Shown: in pieces, positions 26,485 through 34,914 of the stretch
Layout of the letters: every line of letters starts with the position of its first letter
Numbering within the stretch: position 1 is the first letter of the stretch
Source of the DNA: Paraglaciecola arctica
Lineage (GTDB): Bacteria > Pseudomonadota > Gammaproteobacteria > Enterobacterales > Alteromonadaceae
Direction: 5' to 3'
Length of the DNA stretch: 64,000 bases
Assembly: GCF_018861065.1 (NCBI RefSeq)
Contig: NZ_JAHKQO010000029.1
Span: 1 to 64,000, forward strand
Translations under genes and position numbers: made by a program
Notes under the pieces: model-generated
What the model was told of the DNA's origin: nothing
The model's input: the letters and a program-made list of their open reading frames with translations, nothing else
Databases searched by the model: none

Positions 26485-28302
26485 ATGAGTACTACAGATA
26501 CCGCTTCTGACAACGTAACTTCAAACACAACCGAACTCGCAAAAATTCTATCGCCAAAAAGAAACACCACGCAAGCCAATACTGTTGAAGAATTAACAAA
26601 CGAACAGCTTGCCCATTTTGGGATAGATAAAAATAGCGAGTATGGCCAAGCGTTGTTTAATACTGCACAGCATTTATATTACACACAAGCCAATATGCAG
26701 CAACTTTGGCAGGTTACCAGTGACACCCTGGAAGGGTTGAGCAAGGAAAACAAAGTCGCCTATTTTAATGCCAAAAAGTTTCTGTCGTTTCAGATTGCCA
26801 AAATTCTCGACACCCTACAAAATCCGTTTCGTGCCACTTATCAAAGTTTAAGTAAACAATCCGGCTCTCAAGTTAGCAAGAGTCATTACCCATTGTTTGA
26901 CAATGTGACCGCACTTTTTTCGGCTACTCCTGTTGTGGTGAGAACCGCTACCTATGTTTATGCTTGCACCGAATGGGTAGACGACGCCTTTCAAGGCAAA
27001 GAGTCAACTCACCAAATTTATTCACGCTTACTTAATCCAACGAACATTTCGCTGGCTAATGCGATAGTCGACTTAGAAGCAGGCCCTTACTCTGCAGATT
27101 ATTTAGCCTGGAACTTTAACTCTGGTATGGCGGCAATTGATGCGCTGTTATCCAATGTATTAAGCCATGATGATGTGTTGATTGTATCTCGAAATGTGTA
27201 TGGTGGGGTGTATCAGCTACTACATGACTTTTTTGCACGTGACAATCGCTTGAATGTGCAACTTGAGTGGTTTGACGGCTATACCGCACAAGAATTTTCT
27301 AGCTTTATGCAACAAACCAAAGTTAAACATGCCAAGCGCCTTGAGGCGGGGAATGACTTACATGTATACATGGAATCCCCCTGTAATCCTCACGGTTATG
27401 TGCTTGATGTTGCAGGGATCTGTAAAATAGCCCACGCATCAGGTCATGTAGTGATGTTAGACGCCACTCTTGCAACGCCTATCTTACATCAACCCTTGCA
27501 GCGACAGGATAAAGACGAACGCCCAGATTATGTAGTACATAGTTATACCAAAGACATTTGTGGTAGTGGTGCCACTACCGCAGGTGTGGTCATCGGCGAA
27601 GCTTATCGCATGTTCCAAGGTAAAGGTGATTGTGTAAATGGATACTCTTGGTCAAAAACCATGTTCTGGGATGTTTATTATATCAAAGGCGCGTTTTTGG
27701 ACTCAGAAAAAGCCTTTGATGTGTTAACGGGAATGAAAACCCTAGAAATGCGCATTATGCAAAAAGTAATTAATACTTGTGTATTCAGTCAATTTTTGGC
27801 GTCTCACAAAAGTTTTAACGTTAATTGCCACGCCATTGACGGCCACCCTAATGCGGAACTAAGAGAAAGCCAAATGCGCCATGGTTGGCCATGCGCACTC
27901 TTTACTGTAGATATGCAAGGCACCGATATAAGCCGCGATACCTTTGTACGCTTTTTTGACGCCCTTGAACCAGCCTTTAGTCACCAAGTAAGCATTGGCC
28001 AGCACAATACTATTGTTTTATGTCCAGCACTGACTTCTCACAGTGAATTAGACTCACAAGCCCAAGCTAAAAGCGGTATTTATCTAACCACTATGCGTGT
28101 GGCAATGGGCACCGATAATGTTAGAGAGTTAATTGCACAAGTGATTAATAGTGCCAAGTTACACATCGATCCTGAAATTACTGGGTTCAGTGATTCCTTT
28201 ATGTCAGCACAAGAAATCGACGATTTGTATTTGCAAACTTGCATGCGGGTGAGCCAACAACACTTTTCTAGTGGCGGAACGATGAGTGATATGTTGAATT
28301 AA
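26485..28302 (+). CDS. long Cys/Met-metabolism PLP-dependent enzyme
   Basis: A 605-residue protein of the cystathionine gamma-synthase/lyase type, about 200 residues longer than usual. Residues 1-150 are an extra N-terminal region with no recognised domain. The PLP domain begins near 170 with YSRLLNPTN and FNSGMAAIDALL; the Schiff-base lysine is K356 in HSYTKDICGSG, preceded by MESPCNPHG and LDATLATP. It may catalyse a gamma- or beta-elimination or replacement on a sulfur amino acid. The ATG at 26485, with AAGAGA upstream, is preferred over a TTG at 26449. A strong terminator follows. The specific reaction cannot be called. Confidence 0.8.
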   Translation: MSTTDTASDNVTSNTTELAKILSPKRNTTQANTVEELTNEQLAHFGIDKNSEYGQALFNTAQHLYYTQANMQQLWQVTSDTLEGLSKENKVAYFNAKKFLSFQIAKILDTLQNPFRATYQSLSKQSGSQVSKSHYPLFDNVTALFSATPVVVRTATYVYACTEWVDDAFQGKESTHQIYSRLLNPTNISLANAIVDLEAGPYSADYLAWNFNSGMAAIDALLSNVLSHDDVLIVSRNVYGGVYQLLHDFFARDNRLNVQLEWFDGYTAQEFSSFMQQTKVKHAKRLEAGNDLHVYMESPCNPHGYVLDVAGICKIAHASGHVVMLDATLATPILHQPLQRQDKDERPDYVVHSYTKDICGSGATTAGVVIGEAYRMFQGKGDCVNGYSWSKTMFWDVYYIKGAFLDSEKAFDVLTGMKTLEMRIMQKVINTCVFSQFLASHKSFNVNCHAIDGHPNAELRESQMRHGWPCALFTVDMQGTDISRDTFVRFFDALEPAFSHQVSIGQHNTIVLCPALTSHSELDSQAQAKSGIYLTTMRVAMGTDNVRELIAQVINSAKLHIDPEITGFSDSFMSAQEIDDLYLQTCMRVSQQHFSSGGTMSDMLN

Positions 28303-28322
28303 TTTTTAAGGATTTTCTTGTC

Positions 28323-28349
28323 ACCCGAGTATGGCATACTCGGGTTTTT
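28323..28349 (+). terminator. rho-independent terminator
   Basis: ACCCGAGTAT and ATACTCGGGT form a ten-base perfect stem with a three-base loop and end in TTTTT, 21 bases after the PLP enzyme stop. Confidence 0.92.
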
Positions 28350-28373
28350 ATTTAAAACGAGATGAGATAAAGC

Positions 28374-28610
28374 ATGGCGGAGATAGAATTTCCAGCACAG
28401 CAAAAGCAACAACTAGTTCAAAAGCTTCAAAAGTATATGAGTGATGAGTTAGAAATTGAATTAGGGCAATTTGATGCAGATTTTCTTCTTGATTTTATCT
28501 CAAAAGAAATGGGCAAACATTATTACAACCAAGGCCTTTATGATGCTCAGACCGTGCTTGCGGATAGAATGGATTCTTTGGTTGAAGTGATTTATCAACT
28601 AGAAAAGTAG
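28374..28610 (+). CDS. DUF2164 family protein
   Basis: A 78-residue cytoplasmic protein matching DUF2164: ELEIELGQFDADFLLDFISKE followed by the conserved YYNQGLYDAQ element. The family is small, helical and of unknown function. It has its own position between two hairpins (28323-28349 and 28632-28660), so it is a separate transcription unit or a read-through product. GAGATGAGATAAAGC precedes the ATG. Confidence 0.85.
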   Translation: MAEIEFPAQQKQQLVQKLQKYMSDELEIELGQFDADFLLDFISKEMGKHYYNQGLYDAQTVLADRMDSLVEVIYQLEK

Positions 28611-28631
28611 TGCGATATAACTAAGATAATT

Positions 28632-28660
28632 AAGTTGTGGCTTTCTTTAAGCCACAACTT
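28632..28660 (+). terminator. 12-bp hairpin after DUF2164 gene
   Basis: AAGTTGTGGCTT and AAGCCACAACTT are perfectly complementary around a five-base loop, 21 bases past the stop. No T-run follows. Confidence 0.6.
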
Positions 28661-28776
28661 GCCTGTTACATTCTAAGCATTTAGTAACATTTTCCTCGCA
28701 TAATTGTTTTTATTCCTTGTGATATTCCCGTCAAAAAAAGGTAAATTAGCTGCACTTAAATTATCGCGGAAAAACC

Positions 28777-29898
28777 ATGGCGTTCACCATCAACAAACTT
28801 AGACAGCAACCTGCTTGGATCGCACTGATTATTTTCGTTGTTCTTTGTTTATGGGTTGCATCGGGTATGCTTGAAGCACAAAACCAAGATAGCTCGGTCT
28901 CGCCCAAAAAGACCGAAACGTCGTTAGTTAAGGTGACGGTAGAACAGGTAACCGCCAACAAAGTGACCCGTGAAATCAGTTTGTACGGCAGAACCGAACC
29001 CGATCGTGTTGCCACCTTGCGCGCCGAAGTAAAAGGCTTAGTAACAGCCGTGCATGTGCAAGAAGGTGAGCGTGTTAGTAAAGGCCAAAAATTAATCAGC
29101 CTAGAAAAAAGCGACTACCAAAGTCGTTTACAGTCAGCTAAAGCAACGTTAAAGCAGCGCGAAGTAGAGCTAAAAGGTGCAGAGTCTTTAGGTAAGCAAG
29201 GCTATCAATCACAAACTGCTTTAGCTCAAGCTTCAGCCAATTTAGAAATGGCTCAAGCCGATGTCACGGCTTATGAATTAGCGGTATCTAGAACCCAAAT
29301 AACGGCTCCGTTTGATGGCATTGTTAATGAACGATTTATCGAAGTGGGAGACTTTCTTAAGGAAGGCGACAAAGTTGCGATGCTTGTGGATTTAGATCCA
29401 TTGGTTATTACTGCAAATGTCACTGAAGCCAATGTTAAGGGGCTCAAAGCGCAACAGCAAGCTTCTGGACGTATGGTGTCGGGTGATGTGTTACAAGGTA
29501 AAATTCGTTATATATCCAGTGTGTCGGAACTAGGTACCAACACCTTCAAAATTGAAGTGGAAGTACCTAACTCCGATTATTCTCAAATGGCTGGCATGAG
29601 TACCGAACTAGCTTTGCCACTGGAAACAACTTGGGCTATGCGGATTACGCCAGCGGTAATGGCTTTAGACGAACAGGGTAATCTGGGAGTCAAAATTGTA
29701 GTTGATGAACACGTAAAGTTTGTGCCTATTGATATTGTAAAAAGTGACAGCCTAGGCGTGTGGTTATCTGGCTTGGGTCAACAAGCAGATATCATAACTC
29801 TTGGGCACGGTTTTGTACGCGATGGCGATAAAGTAGAAGTGAGCCGTGTTGACGAAGGCGCTAACGGCGCTAACAGCCTTGCTTCAAAGGCTAACTAA
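28777..29898 (+). CDS. RND efflux periplasmic adaptor (membrane fusion protein)
   Basis: A 373-residue adaptor with one N-terminal membrane helix (about 14-32) and no lipobox. The lipoyl half-motifs (LRAEVKGLVTAVHVQEGERV and APFDGIVNERFIEVGD) bracket a short helical hairpin (about 110-160), and beta-barrel and membrane-proximal domains follow. It would link the RND pump encoded next to an outer-membrane channel. Its stop codon overlaps the permease start (TAATG), so the pair is translationally coupled. No TolC-type gene is present, so a shared channel is probably used. The exported compound is unknown. Confidence 0.92.
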   Translation: MAFTINKLRQQPAWIALIIFVVLCLWVASGMLEAQNQDSSVSPKKTETSLVKVTVEQVTANKVTREISLYGRTEPDRVATLRAEVKGLVTAVHVQEGERVSKGQKLISLEKSDYQSRLQSAKATLKQREVELKGAESLGKQGYQSQTALAQASANLEMAQADVTAYELAVSRTQITAPFDGIVNERFIEVGDFLKEGDKVAMLVDLDPLVITANVTEANVKGLKAQQQASGRMVSGDVLQGKIRYISSVSELGTNTFKIEVEVPNSDYSQMAGMSTELALPLETTWAMRITPAVMALDEQGNLGVKIVVDEHVKFVPIDIVKSDSLGVWLSGLGQQADIITLGHGFVRDGDKVEVSRVDEGANGANSLASKAN

Positions 29899-32800
29899 TG
29901 AATAATCTAATTCATGGTGCCTTAAGCCATAGCCGCACAGTATTGATGATATTTGTATTACTGCTGGTTTCTGGGGTAGTGACTTATTCGAATATTCCTA
30001 AAGAATCTAATCCAGATGTGCCTATTCCATTTATCTATATTTCAATTATTCATGATGGTATCTCCCCTGAAGATGCAGAGCGGATGTTGGTTAAACCTAT
30101 GGAGCGAGAATTACGTGCTATAGATGGCCTAAAGGAAATGCGCGCGACTGCTGGAGAAGGGTTTGCCAGTATCAACCTCGAATTTATAGCAGGCTTTGAT
30201 TCTGGCGAAGCGTTAGCAGATGTTAGAGATAAAGTAACCGTTGCCCGAGCAAAACTGCCCTCTGAGTCTGAAGAGCCGACTATTCACGAAGTCACTATGG
30301 CCGGGCAACAAGCGGCGATTACTGTGGTGTTGTCTGGACCTGTTTCAGAGCGAGCATTGGTGACCGTTGCCCGAGAATTAAAAAACCAATTAGAAGGATT
30401 AAGCGAAGTTCTTGAAGTGGATATTGGCGGCGATCGCGAAGACATAGTTGAAATAGTAGTCGATCCATTACTGATGGAGTCTTACGGGCTGGATCAAAGC
30501 GATATTTTAAACCTGCTATCACGAAATAATAAATTGGTACCTGCAGGCACAATGGACAATGGTAAGGGTAGTTTTGCGGTCAAGGTTCCCTCTGTTTTTG
30601 AATCAGTAAAAGATGTGATGGAACAACCGGTGAAAGTGCAGGGTGACAGTGTCATTACTTTTCAAGACGTAGCACAAGTCAGACGCGCCTATAAAGATCC
30701 CAACAGTTTTGCACGATTAAATGGTCATACATCAGTGTCGCTAGAGGTAAAAAAACGGCCAGGTGAGAATATGCTTGAAACTGTGGCTAATGTGAAATCA
30801 CTAGTTTCTGCGGCACAACAATCCTCTATATGGCCGGCTAGTATTGAAGTGAGTTATACAGGTGATCAAAGCATTGACGTAAACATGATGCTGACCGATC
30901 TACAAAACAACGTGTCTAGCGCCATTATTTTGGTGGCTGTAGTTATTGTGGCGATTTTGGGTTTGCGCACAGCCATATTGGTGGGTGTGTCTATTCCAGG
31001 CTCATTTTTGACCGGAATTCTGATTATTTCGTTATTTGGATACACCTTAAATATGGTGGTGCTGTTTTCACTTATCATGGCTGTGGGCATGTTAGTTGAT
31101 GGTGCCATAGTTGTGACTGAATACGCCGATCGCTGTATGAGTGAAGGCATGGATAAAAAAGCCGCCTACAGTAAAGCGGCGCAAAGAATGGCATGGCCAA
31201 TAATCGCCTCTACTGCGACTACCTTAGCTGCCTTTGCTCCTTTAATGTTTTGGCCGGGCATGATGGGTGAATTCATGAAATACCTGCCTTTTACCTTGAT
31301 CGCTGTATTGTCAGCATCACTGTTAATGGCATTGATATTTGTCCCAGTATTGGGTGGTGTATTTGGTAAACCGCGCTATGTCACCAAATTTGCAAAGCAA
31401 CAAATGCTTGAAACTGAAACGGGTGACATAAAAAAAGTACAGGGTTTTTCAGGTAAATATATCCGTGTCTTAGCGACGGCTATTGCGCATCCGTGGAAAA
31501 TATTGATGGGTGCAATAGTGGTTGCCATATTGTCCTTTACCGCTTATGGGATGTCCGGTTTAGGGACACAGTTTTTTCCTAACGTTGATTCCAAAGGGAT
31601 TAATATTACCGTGCGAAGTGCGGGGGATTTATCGATTTACGAAAAAGATAAAGTCATCAAAACAGTCGAATCTCGATTGTTAGATATGGATGCAATTGAA
31701 ACCCTCTATGTGCGAACCGGTGGTAGCGATCAAATCGGTTATTTGCGCATGAATCTATTGGATTGGCATTTACGTGAACACTCAGACGAGGTCCTAAAAG
31801 AAACCCACGCTAGGCTTGATGATTTAGCAGGTATGGATATTGAAATTACACCGGATCAAAATGGCCCACAGCAGGGCAAAGATTTACAAATTTTACTGTC
31901 TTCTCGTTTTCCTGAATTACTCGATGAAGCTGCATTAAAAATACGAGCCGCATTAAGTAATAACGATAAATTTACTTCTATTAGTGATACAGCGTCAAAA
32001 CCGGGTATTGAATGGCAACTTAAGGTTAACCGCAGTGATGCGGCGCGATTCGGCGCAGACGCAACCCTAGTTGGCAGTACTGTTCAGTTTATTACTAATG
32101 GTCTAAAAATTGGCGAGTATCGACCAAACGATGTTGATGATGAGTTGGATATTCGAGTGCGTTATCCAATGGATTCCCGATACGTTGGTAAACTCGATGA
32201 ATTACGTATGAAAACCGCGAGTGGCATGGTGCCTATCTCCAATTTTGTAGAACGTAGTCCGCATCCTAAAACCGACCTTATTCGGCATATCGATAGTCAG
32301 CGAGTGATTACGGTTGAAGCGAATATGGTCCCAGGAGAATTGTTAAGTATTGAACTACCTAAATTGCAGGCATTACTACCTGAATTAGATCTCGATCCTA
32401 GAGTGAATCTACAGGTAAAAGGCCAAAATGAACAACAAGATGAGTCAACCGTTTTTTTGCAAAATGCCTTCTTAGTGGCGTTGTTTGTCATGGCGATAAT
32501 TTTGGTGACACAGTTTAATAGTTTCTATCAAGCCTTTTTGATTCTAAGCGCAGTATTGTTTTCAACTGTAGGGGTGTTTTTGGGTCTATTGGTATTTCAG
32601 CAACCCTTTGGAATTGTCATGTCTGGTATTGGTGTCATAGCGCTGGCGGGAATTGTAGTAAACAACAATATAGTACTTATCGACACCTATAACATTTTGC
32701 GTAAAGAGGGTCTTCCTTATTCTGAGGCAATCTTGCGTACAGGAGCACAACGTTTACGGCCGGTGTTAATGACAACTGTCACCACCATTTTAGGATTGTT

Positions 32801-33044
32801 ACCTATGGTGGCCAAAGTCAATATCGATTTTGTTGGTCGTAATGTCGATATTGGGGGGCCTTCAACCGAGTGGTGGTCACAATTGGCTACAGCAGTGGCT
32901 GGTGGCTTAGCCTTTGCTACTGTGCTCACCTTAATTCTGACACCTTGTATGTTAGCCTTGAAAGCACGAAGAGAAGAGCGTAAGGCTTCAAAAAATACTG
33001 GGCGGGAAATTAACTACTCTGCTGAATCACTAGGTGATGCTTAA
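29898..33044 (+). CDS. RND-family efflux permease
   Basis: A 1048-residue inner-membrane pump with the two-fold RND layout: TM1, a large periplasmic loop (about 35-335), TM2-7, a second loop (about 560-860) and TM8-12. GMLVDGAIVVTEYADR in TM4 carries the Asp pattern of the proton path (one D followed by E rather than the usual DD pair), and GIVVNNNIVLIDTYN lies in TM10. Length and sequence resemble the HAE1-like subgroup associated with small or amphiphilic substrates. It is the second gene of a two-gene operon. The substrate is open. Confidence 0.93.
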   Translation: MNNLIHGALSHSRTVLMIFVLLLVSGVVTYSNIPKESNPDVPIPFIYISIIHDGISPEDAERMLVKPMERELRAIDGLKEMRATAGEGFASINLEFIAGFDSGEALADVRDKVTVARAKLPSESEEPTIHEVTMAGQQAAITVVLSGPVSERALVTVARELKNQLEGLSEVLEVDIGGDREDIVEIVVDPLLMESYGLDQSDILNLLSRNNKLVPAGTMDNGKGSFAVKVPSVFESVKDVMEQPVKVQGDSVITFQDVAQVRRAYKDPNSFARLNGHTSVSLEVKKRPGENMLETVANVKSLVSAAQQSSIWPASIEVSYTGDQSIDVNMMLTDLQNNVSSAIILVAVVIVAILGLRTAILVGVSIPGSFLTGILIISLFGYTLNMVVLFSLIMAVGMLVDGAIVVTEYADRCMSEGMDKKAAYSKAAQRMAWPIIASTATTLAAFAPLMFWPGMMGEFMKYLPFTLIAVLSASLLMALIFVPVLGGVFGKPRYVTKFAKQQMLETETGDIKKVQGFSGKYIRVLATAIAHPWKILMGAIVVAILSFTAYGMSGLGTQFFPNVDSKGINITVRSAGDLSIYEKDKVIKTVESRLLDMDAIETLYVRTGGSDQIGYLRMNLLDWHLREHSDEVLKETHARLDDLAGMDIEITPDQNGPQQGKDLQILLSSRFPELLDEAALKIRAALSNNDKFTSISDTASKPGIEWQLKVNRSDAARFGADATLVGSTVQFITNGLKIGEYRPNDVDDELDIRVRYPMDSRYVGKLDELRMKTASGMVPISNFVERSPHPKTDLIRHIDSQRVITVEANMVPGELLSIELPKLQALLPELDLDPRVNLQVKGQNEQQDESTVFLQNAFLVALFVMAIILVTQFNSFYQAFLILSAVLFSTVGVFLGLLVFQQPFGIVMSGIGVIALAGIVVNNNIVLIDTYNILRKEGLPYSEAILRTGAQRLRPVLMTTVTTILGLLPMVAKVNIDFVGRNVDIGGPSTEWWSQLATAVAGGLAFATVLTLILTPCMLALKARREERKASKNTGREINYSAESLGDA

Positions 33045-33145
33045 ATGACGGTATACACACTTGTCATCAAACGGTCTCAAAAGTGAAATAATTTATTCAA
33101 ACTGCAATGTTAGCTTAAGCCAAACCAGTTGGCCTAAGCAAAACT

Positions 33146-34912
33146 ATGCAAATCAGTTACATCATTTATTTTGTTCTTATATTAGTAGGGTGTTATGTAG
33201 TTTCACGGCTATTGACTCGCCTGCAACTCTCCCGAGCTAAACATTCTTCTCTTCGAGGTCATAGCAAATGGTCGAGGCGTATTGCTGCCAAAATCCCCTT
33301 TTTTACCTATAGCGATTCTGAGTATTTCTGTACCGATGGAGCTCCCCATAACATCGCCTCGCTTAGACGTAATGCGATGCAAAAATTGCAAGATAATCTC
33401 GCAAAGCGATCTGCTGATACCTTGGCATACAGCGAGTCGATTGAACGCAGCATTTCAGATGTACGTTTTACTAGTCATTATCGTATTCCATTCCCGTATC
33501 GAAATCAGTTAAGCAAAACCTTTAAACTTGGCTCTATTGCTGATGAGTCTAAAGGTAACCAAATAAAAGACCTAGATGGTAACTGGCGTTATGACTTGTC
33601 GGGTTCTTATGGCGTCAATGTGTTTGGCTACGATTTTTACAAAGAATGTATGCAACTGGGCGCACAGCAAACCCAATCCCTAGGCCCCGTGCTTGGCGCA
33701 TACCATCCAGTCATCGCTGAAAATGTGGCACAAATCAAAAAAATATCGGGTTTAGACGAAGTTTCTTTCCATATGTCCGGTACCGAAGCGGTAATGCAAG
33801 CCGTCAGATTAGCGCGATATCATACCGGTAAAACCCATCTTGTTCGCTTGTGTGGCGCCTATCATGGCTGGTGGGATGGGGTACAGCCTGGCATAGGTAA
33901 TAATCGTAAAACCCACGATGTGTATACTTTAGAAGACTTAAGTGAACATACCTTACATGTGCTTAATACTCGCAAAGACATTGCCTGTATCTTGATTAAT
34001 CCGTTACAAGCGTTTCATCCTAATTCTGACTCGGCGTCAGACGTGTCACTGATTGCAAGCGACCGTGATACCCATTTCGATAAACTGGCCTATAGCAAGT
34101 GGTTGACGAAAATCAGAGATATCTGCACCCACAAAAACATCGTGCTTATATTTGATGAAGTATTCACGGGTTTTAGATTAAGTTATCGCGGCGCGCAGGG
34201 CTTTTTTGGTGTCCAGGCAGATATGGTGACCTACGGTAAAACACTAGGCGGTGGATATCCTGTTGGGGTGTTAGCGGGTACTCACTCTCTAATGAAACGT
34301 TTTAAAGACGCTAAACCGGTGGACGTTTCTTTTGCTCGAGGCACCTTTAATTCTCATCCTAGTGTGATGGGTGCAATGCATGAGTTTCTCAAAAAAATTC
34401 AAGCGCCTGAAATTCAGACTTTATACCAAACCTCTGAAGTCACCTGGAGTCAGCGAGTGGCGCGTTTTAATCAGCGCCTATTAGCTGAAAAACTGCCTCT
34501 AAGAATTACCAACATGCACTCTATTTTATCGGTGATTTATACCCAACCTAGTCGTTACAACTGGATGTTGCAGTTTTACCTACGAGACTCAGGCTTAGAG
34601 CTGAGTTGGACCGGCACCGGGCGATTTATCATGAGCTTAAGTTATAGCGATGATGAATTTGAAGCAGTGATTGAGCGTTTTATCACAGCGGCAAAACAGA
34701 TGTCTCAAGATGGTTGGTGGTGGACCTGTGATGCACTGACCAATAAAGCTATCAAGCGGCAGTTCTTAGGAGACATGTTAACGGCAATGTTTCCAATATT
34801 ACGTCCTGTATTACCTGCACCGCTGCACAAGCTTAAAAGTCAAAATAATCCAAAGGCACCCAATAGCAAATTCGTAGCGCAGTCAGATAACAACTCAAGT
34901 CAGGTAGGTTAG
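33146..34912 (+). CDS. membrane-anchored class III aminotransferase (GSAM-like)
   Basis: A 588-residue PLP enzyme. Residues 3-21 form a hydrophobic anchor, followed by a basic segment and an extra region up to about 130. The catalytic domain has the class III features: FHMSGTEAVMQAVRLAR, CGAYHGWWDG, LIFDEVFTGFR, and the Schiff-base lysine K365 in TYGKTLGGGYP, closest in style to glutamate-1-semialdehyde aminomutases. Anchoring such an enzyme to the membrane is unusual and suggests a lipid-like or membrane-delivered substrate. A near-perfect hairpin (33113-33139) lies just before the start. It begins a tight cluster: the next gene starts two bases after this stop. Confidence 0.75.
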   Translation: MQISYIIYFVLILVGCYVVSRLLTRLQLSRAKHSSLRGHSKWSRRIAAKIPFFTYSDSEYFCTDGAPHNIASLRRNAMQKLQDNLAKRSADTLAYSESIERSISDVRFTSHYRIPFPYRNQLSKTFKLGSIADESKGNQIKDLDGNWRYDLSGSYGVNVFGYDFYKECMQLGAQQTQSLGPVLGAYHPVIAENVAQIKKISGLDEVSFHMSGTEAVMQAVRLARYHTGKTHLVRLCGAYHGWWDGVQPGIGNNRKTHDVYTLEDLSEHTLHVLNTRKDIACILINPLQAFHPNSDSASDVSLIASDRDTHFDKLAYSKWLTKIRDICTHKNIVLIFDEVFTGFRLSYRGAQGFFGVQADMVTYGKTLGGGYPVGVLAGTHSLMKRFKDAKPVDVSFARGTFNSHPSVMGAMHEFLKKIQAPEIQTLYQTSEVTWSQRVARFNQRLLAEKLPLRITNMHSILSVIYTQPSRYNWMLQFYLRDSGLELSWTGTGRFIMSLSYSDDEFEAVIERFITAAKQMSQDGWWWTCDALTNKAIKRQFLGDMLTAMFPILRPVLPAPLHKLKSQNNPKAPNSKFVAQSDNNSSQVG

Positions 34913-34914
34913 AT

